From NCBI GenBank assembly GCA_959347315.1, contig OY365810.1, positions 27,046,585 through 27,110,584 on the forward strand: a DNA stretch of 64,000 nucleotides, read 5' to 3'. Shown here piece after piece: positions 36,201 through 48,888 of this stretch. The position numbers and the translations under genes are program-made. Numbering within the stretch: the first letter of the stretch is position 1; each line of letters starts with the position of its first letter. The notes below the pieces were generated by a model that ran no database searches, was not told the origin of the DNA, and saw only the letters and a list, made by a program, of their open reading frames with translations. Source of the stretch: Bimastos eiseni. Its lineage: Eukaryota; Annelida; Clitellata; Crassiclitellata; Lumbricidae.

Positions 36201-39200
36201 AGCGTCCCTAAATTGAGCTGCTAAGTGTATGGTTAGTTGGGTACTGCAGTTGCTACCCTAGCTGAGACTATGGCTCTTGCCTGTGTTAATTATCAACCTG
36301 CACCTGAGTGCAGAGTTGCATAATTATTATTCATCGTTTTTTTCACAGAGCTTACAATTCAGGTTGAACAGTCATCATCTGCTCAGTATGAACAAGAAAT
36401 TGCAAAACTGCTGCGTCATAAAGAAAAACTGGAGAACGAGTTACAGGAAACAAGGAGCAAAGTCAATCGAGATAGGTAGTAGCAGGCTCTATCTTGCACT
36501 TAATTATTAAAATAACTCATATCGTTCAAGAAGAAATGATCATGTTTTCGTACTCCTATTTCTATTGATTGTGAGTAATATAACACTGTCTTATCTTCGA
36601 CTTTCCTTTTTGACCGGGCCTGGGTTGGGAGCACCTCTGAATTTAGTTATCTGGAAGAGGCGCTATATAAATTGCATTGATTGATTGATATCTAAGCACT
36701 GTAGTGTGGTACAAAGTGTGTTAATTTATTTCTAATTTATTGATCATACAAAATTCTGACAACAGCTGAACCCATTATCTAACAAATCAAGCATTGTTGA
36801 CTCTCAGATGGAGCTTGAAGAGATTGGGCTATTTTGTAAGAACATGAGTCAATCAAATGAACAGTCATGTCCTTTATAGTAGACAATTACTCAATTGGTT
36901 TTAGTCATGTGCCAATTACACAGGTCCTATCATCGCCTAAATGCGGATCATTTTAGTTTGATTTGAGCTTGATGATTCTATTTATAAGTGTGAATTTGCT
37001 TAGATTGTGGCGTGCTAGGCAGAACAGGAAACAATAATTAGGAAATGAAACAGTGTTTAGAATTAGAGCAGTTCAATTATTTATTGCATTATTAGAAAGG
37101 AACATTGCGGTATTGTTGTTTTTTATTGATATTATTATCAGTAAATACCAGTAGTATTTCTTTTATAAAACGAACTTCATATGTTGTGTATCAATATTTT
37201 ATGAACAGAAGTGTATGTTTACCAGGTTCATTCACCTTTCTGAAGTTCCTCTCATATGTTTGTGTCCCCTAAATTCACATACAAAACATTATGATTAAAA
37301 ATATAGTTGCAATTAAAATATTTTATTGCGTTAATTGTTCTGAAGATGCAACACTTTAATCAACAGCTCTGTTTATAATATATGACTGTGCCTGTTTTAA
37401 CATTGTGAACTGCTTTAACGATGCCATTGACTGGATTGGGTCATCTCAAGCAGAGTTATCTCAACACTCTTGGCATACTCATCAACATCTTACTCTCAAC
37501 AACTTTGTTTAATGACCAGCTGTATTGGTTTCCCACTAGTTTAGTGCACACTGGTCATTAATGGGCTAACATCATTTCGGCTAGCATTGGAAACACCTGT
37601 ATGTGCTTGAAAGGTGCTATATTATTAGATGTATAATACTTACATACATTTGTACGTATATACCTGCATAAGCACATGCTCTTGTATAGGTCAAGCATTG
37701 TTTAAATGTAATTCTTGTAGTGCATTAATTGATTTTTTTGACTTTGGCCTTATTATTTGGCATTGTCACTAGGGCTGTACCGAATATTTATATTCTGAAC
37801 TGAAACTTTTGCTCACATTTTAATCTTTGAAATTTGTCGGTAGATACCAATTTTGTTCACTATTCGTATTTGGCCGAATAGTTGGTCCAATTATTTGTAT
37901 TTGGCCGAATAGTGAAAATCACCAATTCGGTACAGTCCTAATTGTCACATTGTCATGTTGCTTATTTATTATTGGTCACTTAGAAAATCCTTCTAAATAT
38001 TAACTTAGTTTTGCATTGGAGGATTAATGGTAGCACTGGCACTGTGGTGCAAGCTGAAGATCAACTCGAATCTGGGATTGATTCATGCTACCCTCCATAA
38101 GTTTGACTCAGCCATCATCTGTGTGAGTTATTGTTGGTAAAATGAGCAGGAGGATGTGACAGGCACCTTACATGGCTACCGCACAGTTAAATTTGACTCC
38201 TGTAATAAATTCGTTCATACTATGACTTGTAATCATACTGCACTGTGTCACTTTGAATTTAATAAACAATGATTATTATTATTGTACTTATATGTTTCAC
38301 ATTATGCTGTTATCGCCCATGTTTGCGAGCTAAGTGAATGGTTATTATTATTATTATTAAGTATAGAAATAATTACCAACAGTACCACTTATTGATATGT
38401 TACAACTGCAAAGTGCATATAGCTCATGACAATTTGCAAGTTTTTGTTGCCATTAGCTGATGTAGTTAAGTATTTATGTTATGTTTTTGATAGGGAAGGC
38501 ATTCTAACGTCACTAACAAAGACTTTGCAGAAACGAGTTGGAAATGTGGACCCTAGAGATGCTGACGAAGAAAACCTCGAATATAGTATGAAGAAGGTGA
38601 CTTATTGATTTCATTCAGCACACACTTCAATAGATCTTGCCTTTCCAGATTTGTCATCGGGTAGATTTTCATATACATGTATACCCTTTCTATGTACTAA
38701 TTCATATATGAGAGGACACAGTTTCTGGGATCCTTGTGCATATCTGTGTTATAATGAGCTTCTGTATATATGTATGTATTTACGTGTCATGACACACATT
38801 ACTTCATTTAAGAACAAACTACGTGAGCATTTGTTGCATTCCATATAACCTGTATGTCTATTATGTATTTGTCAGTTAACTAGTTCAGTTATACAATCTA
38901 CTCTCTTACTTTCATATGCAACCTATTTTTAGTCAACTTGGTGTAAGGGTGTCCCTGATAGTGAGACTTTGGTCCATTAGGGTCTATTCTTCCCTATTGT
39001 TTACTGTCAATCTCCATAAAAGTATCATGCTATCATGATATTTGTCGATTGATTAATGAAAACTATTGGTTATGGTTATGTGTGTATCCATCTGAATGAA
39101 TATGAATTAGGAATCGCCATCTAGCTGATAAAAAAGGCGTTTTATTGTGTTTTTGAGTCTCTAATGCATCTCTCTTAGTACAACCTACTCAGAGGAGCTC

Positions 39201-42200
39201 CCAGCAGTGTGGAAAGTATGGTCTTAGGAAAAGTCAATGATTAAGGGCAGAAAGTATAGGTACCTCAGTTAAGATCGTAGTGTGAAAGAAAGAGATATAG
39301 CTTAGATGATCTGAAATCGTTTATTGAGCTACTTTGCTGATGAAGTTCTGATTTTACATTAAAATGGTCAAGTGCATGAGTGCTTGATATGTCCAATTGT
39401 TGTGCTGGAGCACGGTCTCCGCTGGTGCCAATGTGCTACAATGCAATGCAGTGTTTTTTGATTTGACTGGCTTGATATAAGACTTCTTATATAGTCTTCG
39501 ATGACTGAATAACAAGGACATTTTATTAACCTGAACTTATTTTGGCAGCAATGTCCCTAACAATACTTTATCAGTACTTTTTCTTACAAAGGGTGTTTAG
39601 GAAGTCGGAGGTGTACAAGTGTTTCTTATTTGTTGTTTTGGGGTTGAACTCCTTGTTTGTTTTTATCAAGGCTCAGGAAGACGCTGATAAATTACGATCT
39701 GTCATCACGCCATTTGAGGAGGAGATCAGTTCACTTAAGGCTGAGCTGAAACACTGTCATGAGCACATGGCACTCCTAGAAGGCCAGGTAGATAACTTGA
39801 TAGGTTCAGTTAAGGGACTGTAATCTAAGAAATGGCTGTTGGTCTTGATTCTATGATTACGAGAATTATTGTTTTCACAGTGCCTGTTTGTAACTCCTCA
39901 TTTGTAAAGGGTTAAATAATGTGGAGGTATGTTAGTAGAGGTTGTTAATTAGAACGAAGAGGAAGATGACGATGATGGTAGTATGATGATTGTGAAAAAA
40001 AGGACTGGTATAGTGATGATGATGAGATGATAATGACAAGAAGGAAGACCCAGTGACAATGATGGTTTCCACAGTGGTGGCATTAAAGTTTGCTTGAAAG
40101 ATATTATTTGTGACTTAATTGGTTTAATGATGGTCGTTGAAGCTGAGGGATTTTAATTTTTTAAATTGTTAGGAATATTGATTAATTCTGTAGACATTGT
40201 TAGAAAAAATATTTGACTTTGACTATGGATGATTTATAATATTAGGATTATAATCTGGATTTGAAATTGGATGACGTTGTTAATCATTATAAATCATAAA
40301 ATTCATCTGTGCACGTATCCTTTTGGAAAACACTTTTTCCTGTTTTTTCTTTGAACTAAGGAGCTGCGAGGTCTGCAGGAAACTTCAAAAAGAAGACGTT
40401 CTCATCCAAACCCTTCGTCATTATCGTCTGATCAGGCACAGGATCTTACTGACAGTATTGTTATTCCAAAAACATCTGGTTAGTATTTTTTTTGTTCTTT
40501 CTCAGAATTTTGCAGTTTCTATACAACACATATTTTTTGTCGGTGTTGTTTTATCCAACTGACAATGTTTTGACCATATGACCAGTGCTTCTTGTCCATC
40601 ATTCCATCCTTTTGCAACCATTTGGCCATTACTTATTGTCCACTCACAATATTTTGTGTGCTTGATAGGGGCATCATGAGGACGGATCATGTGTCTGCTT
40701 ACATGTGGGATGTCCTGCACTGGTTATCCCTTGCGGCGCTGCACCAGTTTATCTATAGATGAATATAATATCCGACCATCTGGAATAGGCTCCCCAAGAG
40801 CGTTGCGTCCTATCTAGATATTCCTTGCCTTCATTTTACTCTTCATTGAAATTCGTATTTTCAGCCATAGTCAGACTGGGAGCGCCTCTGAGTAGATATC
40901 TTGAAGGTGTGCTTTATTAAGTTTACATTGATTGATTAATTAATTGATTGATTGATTGATTTTGTATTTTTCTTGGTTAGTTTTAGTGAACTGATCACAC
41001 GTAGCTGCCAAGTGTTATGGAATGATGGTGGCATTGTGAAAATACAAAAATTAGAATGTGTTTACATGTGTGGCTTTGAAATTCATTGTTTCTGTAAACC
41101 TTGAGCTTCATCAATTTGTCTGAAATTGTTTCAGGTGAGAGTCCAGAGAACAGACCTTCAAGGGACGAGGGAGTTCGATTTGTAAAGAGAACAGAGTGGG
41201 ATACTTTGCAGAGACAGGTAGGCGCCTCTGGCAATTTACAGTGTGCAATATAATCAGTCTAGAGACTTACTAGAAGCTCTCATTTTATCAGAGTGCTCTC
41301 ATGTAATACCTGTTGTACAATTTCAGAACAGGTTGAGAAGTTTATAAAGTTGTTTATTCATGTGTGAGGTACATTTTTAAAACGTAATAAGTACAGCACG
41401 TTTTATTGCAACATTTTTTTTCTGTTTACCTTGAACAGTATTTGCAATCTGGTCTGATCTACTGTAGTTATCTGAATTTAGTTTTCTATAAAATGAAGCT
41501 CTGATTTGAAGTAAATGAAACTTGAAAACTAGTTAGATTTGAACTAGACATGTGAACAGAGATTTTATTTGGCTTGTTGAGAGCATAGTAGAAAGATGGT
41601 TCAGTTGCACGACTCTCTTGACAAAGTCATTCAGTCATTTAGAGAATTTTATAGTGCCTCTTCAGGTAAACTGCACAGAGGCACTCCCAACTCCAGCATG
41701 GCTAGAAGAGCAGTCTTAGGTGAGAGAAGAGCGGCACAGAAGAGACTGTCCTGGAAAAGAGACGAAATTCAGAGGGAGGGAGCCCATTCAGTCATCCTGA
41801 TCATCATTCTGCAACTGTGAGCTGATCTGCTGAAACACAGCTGAAGTTCACACACGGAAACAGCTATCTGCCTACTCTTCTCTCACTCTATGCTTTAGCC
41901 TTAGTTGTATTTAATGTGAGAATGTTAGATTAACAATTCAACCAACATGCCATTTGACTGTGCACTTCTATATGCTCAGTTGGAGATTTCCAAGAGACCG
42001 TGTGTCGAGTGCGAGAAACTGCGAGCCAAACTGAAATTGTTACAAGACAACGAGAAACTGTTGCAAGATCGAGTGAACTCAGTTGAACACTCGCTCGAGA
42101 ATGAGACACTCGTGAGACAACAACTGGAACAGTACAAGACATTGCTTGAGATGAAACTCAGCATAGAAGCTAAAGAAGCACTGTTACAGGTAATGTCATC

Positions 42201-45200
42201 AAACTCATTATAGAAGCTGAAGAAGCACTGTTACAGGTAATGTCGTCAAACTCAATTAAGAAGCTAAAGAAGCACTGTTACAGGTAATGTCATTGTCGAA
42301 GAATTGTGATGTTCTTGCAAAGCTTATCTAGGGCCACATTTCATTATTATACAATATTTCTTATGCCGTAATTATATGTTGATGACCATTTCACATGTGT
42401 TATTCCTTTATATGATGTAAGGTACTACTTTATAATGATGTTTCTTTTTATAAAGGTTGCGTTGTTGTATCAAAATCTGTATCTTCTGACTTTGCTATTT
42501 CTAGGGTTTATTTCTAGTCTTTATAGGAAATGGTACTGCAATTAACATAATTTCATATCAAATATTAGTTTCTAGCCAATTTTGGTATTATATCTTGTCC
42601 TGCTTTCGTTTTGCTTTGACCCACTAATTGGATCCTATATCTTGTCATTCTTAGGTATATTTTTGGTCATTTAGTTAGTATGCTACTTTTTTATTACACC
42701 ATGGTATGTCCTGGTGCAAAAAGGAATACTGGTTGCGATGAAAAGGAATACTGGTTGCGATGAAAAGGAATACTGGTTGCGATGAAGTGTTGGCAGGTGA
42801 AACCAAATATTTTGGTGGCCCCTTATGCTAGTTATTATCAATTAAGACTTCTATGGCTTTAAGGTGTGAGGCGTCAACCGATAGCTCGCCAAGCTCAAGG
42901 CATTATCAGGTTCATTTGTTGCTTCATATGATTCATGTGGATTGATATTTATAATATCTACTTTTAGCTTTGTTTAAACTTTGTTTTAACACTTTTCTCC
43001 ACCTCTGTGCAGATTTCCACTCTAACAAACAAAGTTCGAGAATCAGAAAAATTTCTGGAAGGTGCAAAGAAGCGGTTTACTGACAACAAGCGACAAATTA
43101 GAGAGCAAATGGTAAGGAATCTCAGGGTGTTGTCTAGCTGACGAGACATTACGTTTTTTGCTGTGTTGATTATATGTGGTAGAATTAATCTCCTTGAGAT
43201 TTAAATCTACATCTAGAGAGCCTCTGTTGTGCCACCTCGACCTCTAGGAGCACACTTTACAAGGCAAGCTGGGAAAGCTAATGTAACCAAGTCTTTCTGA
43301 GCTGATGCATAACAAATTCATAAGGAACATTAACTCTGTGGGGGCTGTTTTGTCGACATAGAGGGATAGAGGGTTGAAATTAATGTTTAACGTCGACAGA
43401 AGTTGCCGAATAAAAATAAAATCGACCGAAAGACCACCAAGGGCGACACGCAATTTTGACTGGCTCACTGGGAACCCCAAAAATGGCTGGCCAACGCAAG
43501 AGGCAGGTTCTGGAAGGACACTCGAGGGATGTGACTCTCTGTTCATTGAAAGTAACTGAACTCTCTGCTCATTGATAGTGACTAAACTCTGTTCATTGAA
43601 AGTAACTGAACTCTATTTTCATTGAAAGTAACTGAACTTTCTGTTTATTGAAAGTAATTGAGCTCTGCTCATTGAAAGTAGCTGAGCTCTGTTCATTGAG
43701 AGTAACTGAACTTTCTGTTCATTGAAAGTAGCTGAGCTCTGTTCATTGAGAGTAACTGAACTTTCTGTTCATTGAAAGTTACCAAACTCTGTGTTCATTG
43801 AAAGTAACTGAACTTTCTGTTTATTGAAAGTAATTGAGCTCTGCTCATTGAAAGTAACTGAACTTACTGTTCATTGAGAGTAACTGAACTTTCTGTTCAT
43901 TGAAAGTTACCAAACTCTGTGTTCATTGAAAGTAACTGAACTTTCTGTTCATTGAGAGTAACTGAACTTTCTGTTCATTGAAAGTGACTGAGCTCTGTTC
44001 ATGAAGAGTAACTGAACTTTCTGTTCATTGAAAGTAACCGAACTCTGTGTTCATTGAAAGTAACTGAGCTCTGTTCATTGAAAGTGACTCAACTCTTGGT
44101 TCAGTGAAAGTGACTGAACTTTCTGTTCATTGAAAATAATTATAACTTAACTTTCTGACCTAACTTTCTGTTCATTGCCATGCATAAAAACTAGTATCTC
44201 CGCTCGATTTAAATATTTTTGAATAGACCAAATGTTTTACTTTACCGACAGAGTGCAATGACTACATACAGAGAAGATTTGCAAGCTGAGGTAAAAAATT
44301 ATTACTGCTCCTTGTAAATTTTATTAGTTGTTTATGTTTCATTTTTTGGGCTGTTATTCCATTTTAACTGACTCATGTGGATCTATTGAATTTGTTTATG
44401 ACTATGAAATTTAGTGGTAAATTACATCATTGTGAGTAAGTTTATCTGAATGATTGAATATGGTTGAGCACTTTTGGGTTGATGGTTGGACAGGTATTGT
44501 CTTGATTTTAGTTGACTCGACTACAGGCTGAAAATGATGAACTCGTTGGCAAACATTCCAGATTCGCTCAGGAACTCCAGGAGGAGTTCATCAATCTTCC
44601 GAGTAACATTGAGGTCGGTTGTTTCTCCTAAATGAGCTTAAGTTTTTATTTATTGCCTTTATTTTAAATGCTTTTTATACTTAAGTATTGTAATAATGAA
44701 AGTACTGAAACTTATCGATCTTTATCACCATAGTCTTCCTGGCATGTGATGAAGTACATCATCATAAAATTATTATTCTATATCATGTGTGATATATGTA
44801 TTTATTATTGTATTATATCTGTAAATTTATATAGTTATCAATCTAGCCGCAGCATTCACCACAGATTGAAAAGGAGAATAATCCTTTGACTACAAGCATG
44901 TACTAAAATGTTTAGGAAAACCTATGCTACTTGTCATGAAAGGATTATAATTAATATGCAGTACATGTCTGGTTATAATGCTCACGTATGCCGGCAGTGA
45001 CTTGATACTGAAATACACTTGAAATTTATTAGAAATAGTAATTAGGTTTCAACATTTCTTTATCCTTCGTTCAACCGATTGCTATCTGCATTTTGGTTTA
45101 CATGTAAAGTATAATGTAAAGTATAGTCCTCTGATTCCTGTCTGGTTGTCCTATTTACATTCTTGTTTAAAAGGTACAGTTCTCTATGTCTTATATTCAT

Positions 45201-48200
45201 TAGTAGGTCATCGTAGTTGCAAAAGCTTTGTGGGCTATGCTTAAGCATAGGTTTTAGCATAGGTTTTCTTAAACATTTTAGTACATGCTTGTTGTTAAAG
45301 GGTCATTCTCCTTTTCAATCAGTAGACATTTCTCTGTTACGAGCAATGCAGTCTTCTAATGCATAAAAGGTCGGTGGACATTTTACTCTCTCGTTTTGTC
45401 ATTTGGTGAATTTCTGATGGCAGGAGATTCAAGAGTTGCTTCTAAAATATCGTGAAGAAGTGATAGCAGCAAAAGTCGGCAAAGAACATGCAGAGAATGT
45501 TTTTCAGAGGGAACTTGACGGCGCCAGAAGTCAACTTCAGCAGCAGAACATCAAAGAAAGCAACTTGGCACAAGAAGTCAACCAACTGAGAGAGGAACTT
45601 GGTGAGCAAGCAATCTGTCTCATCACCATGTAATCTGTTCATTTGTTTCTATAGCATGTCTTGAATTTTGCTAAGGTTCACTCAAATTGCTTACATTGGG
45701 TGGACCGATTGGTCGTCTGTTTATAATCTGACGATTTTGGGTTTGAACTTGCTGAATGGACACTGTGCAACAATGCATGGTGTCACGATCCTTCTTGATC
45801 CATGACGGTTCATTTTCTCATCCACCAAACCCGAACAACGACGCTTCTTGATGTTTAAGAAATATATTAATGTCACATATACGACTATCTATCTACACGT
45901 AGCTTAGAAATTAACTGGACAGATGTTGACTTGGTTCTCGAAGATCGTCACGTTCTACACTTTGTTGTTGATGGCCTCAGACATCTTTCCAAGTCCAGAC
46001 ACTATGCTGTAGCCCTACTTGTTACCGCAGATAAACCCCGTCCTCCGCCATCGCTCCTGTGATGCGGACTACAATCCTGGTGTCCCATTGGTCCACCTAG
46101 ACCCTCACTTGCCCACCCCTTGATGCGGATTGGTGGGATGCCCCCTCTATTGCTAAAGTCGAGTCACTTCTAGTATACCGTTAATGGCGTTTTAGAGGTC
46201 CGTTGAAATTAAAGAGTCACTAGCGTCAAAGGAGATCATAGGCCCCCGGGAATTAAATTCCGTCGACCCATTGATATCCTAGGCGTCTCTTTTCCCCCTG
46301 CCCTCAGTTTATTGGGCGTCTAAACCAGTTGAGACCGGTTGCTTCGGTCTCATATTTCCGAGTGCTGCCCTGACGGCTGGAGGACTCTCGTCGATGAATC
46401 GTCACTAAAGTGACCACTATCCCTGGATGAACAGCTAAGGGATTAGATTCAGCCTCTGGCGTCATATTTCGTCTTTGCGGCGATTCGCGTAGATGCCCTC
46501 GTCGACGTGGTGAATTGACGCCGGTCACTCCTTAAGTGCATCTCGATAGACTCTGAAGGCACATAGGGTAGATGCCCCCGCCGTCCTCCCTCCAATTCGT
46601 CATTAGCTGTCCTCCACGTAGCCTCTGAGTTCCGATGCATTTCTTTAGCGCCTTTGCAAAAGCTACAGTTGTGACATATGGTATCTTGTTAGATTGGTTG
46701 TAATCGCATAATTAACTGTTTGAAGCGACCTATAACTTAGTCATAGATACCCAGATGTTGAAATGGTCACAGCATGTTCGTGTGGCAAATGTTTTGGTTA
46801 TCTTCAATTTTTCTGATAGATATGATGCTATTTGGTGAACATTCTACTTGTGATCTTGAACTTGGCTCTCTTTTTATTTTCAAATCTAACTCCATTGCAG
46901 TTTATGCTCTTAATATTGTTTTTTGTAACACTGCTAGTGCCAGATGTGTTGTCGCATTTTGCTCTTCCTCTGGACAAAACTAAGTGTTGAATTTTAGTGG
47001 GTCATCATTAAGTCTTATGTATTTCTTATTTGTTGTTCTATAGGATTATTTAAACCTTTTTAATTATTGGTGATAGTTTGTTACTTTGTTTAGGCCATTT
47101 TCTTATTTAGGCAAAACTTTCCCAACTAAGCACTAAGACAGTTTGGGATCTCCTTGCCTATAAAGGTAATCTCTTTGCCCAGGGCTTATATAAAGTTCTG
47201 TCTATCTAGATAAAGTACAATAACTGTTCAATTAAATCATCCTGACCTAACTGTTTATATGAAACAGATCTGGTGAGAAGAGATGTTCTGTTGCCAGTGT
47301 ATTAATAAGTTTTGAACACGAGTTACTGTAATTTCTTGTAGCAATTCGCAACAGTCTTTACTCAGAATTGGAGCAGCGTTTACGAGAATCAGAATCCTTA
47401 CAAACTATCACTGACCTGCGGTCTGAACTGTCTGAGTCTAAAGCTGCTAAGGTACGAATCTAACAAGTTCTATGACAGATATCAATACCAAGAACCTACC
47501 ACTGACTAAACTCACAGTTCCACTTCTAATATCATGCCAGATCATAGCACCTATCATTAATTGTATGTAAACTTTGTTATGGAATAATCATGTTAGATGA
47601 TCGCTTATGTGTATGCCTGCCTATGTGTGGTGTGCTCTATAATAGTTCAGCTCCAAAGATTATATCGATAATATAAATGTTTAAGCACCCTTTTAGTATG
47701 ATATTTGGCTTTGTATTGTGCTTGCTACTTTGTTGATCCTGGCTCACATTGAGAATTGTACATTTTAAGATGAATGCATTGTGAGAACTAGATTTTTGTT
47801 CACATTGTTAAACGATCGTAGTTACGAACGAATAGCTATACAAGTAGGCTAGTGACTGTCTTTTACTTCATGTTTGCAAAAATTGAAAAAAATTACAGAC
47901 TCTGTCAGGCCACTTACAATCATCCGCGATTTGGACAACCCTTGCTAGAAGGAGCACTGATGGATATCGAATTTAATTCTGTTTTTTTAAACTTACCACA
48001 TTATACAGTCTCATTGTAAGGCAATTTTTGGTGGTGCATTAAATCCTGAAGTTCTTTCACCGACAGAATAATCTAGAACGCACGGTCCAGCAACTGAATG
48101 CCAGAATTGATGCACTAAGAACGGATGTAGAGAACTCTGAAGCTGGGCAAACAGATTTCATCAAGTTCTCACAGTCTCTACAGGTATCAACAGATTATGC

Positions 48201-48337
48201 AATGTGTAATAATGCTAGCAGATGAATGACTGTGAATGTTAAAAATTGTCCAAAAATTTGTTTTACAAATTTAAAACTATCGTTAAAGCTGCAGCGAAAA
48301 GATAAATTAGAATTGAACGGAACTCAGACCCTTTACA

Positions 48338-48376
<39 letters not shown>

Positions 48377-48853
48377 ACTAACTGCAGTGTGTCAGTTTAT
48401 GACTGTCTATTAATTGAAGCTATATATGAGTGCAGTATTGACTGGCTTATTAAGCATTTGTGTTTGTTCATCTGGGTTTCCGACAATGGTGCCTTTGAGA
48501 CGCTGTGTCTGGGCCCTAACAACGTGCCATTGGGAAACACTTTAACTCCAGATTTTCTTTTGTTGTCTTTCAGTTATGAGCTTTGTGTAATGTGAATTTC
48601 AGGAGAACTGAAACGTTTTAAGTGTCATAGAGAGCTTCATTGTTTCAACGGTTTCATACGATGATCATCCTTCTTTATTTCGAGGGTTTTGTGTTTTTGT
48701 TTGTTAGATTGAACTGGGCAAACTTCGGTTGAGTGAGCGTGAAGTGCGATGGCAGCACCCAGATGATGTCACGGAATGTGAAGACTGTCAAAAGTCATTT
48801 GCTTCGGTTCCATCTGCGAAGGTAAGTGATTTATGATACACAGATAGACAGAC

Positions 48854-48888
<35 letters not shown>

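Noticed and set aside
48340..48374. TATA-like promoter
   Set aside because: It is a pure (TA)n microsatellite inside rabaptin intron 15.
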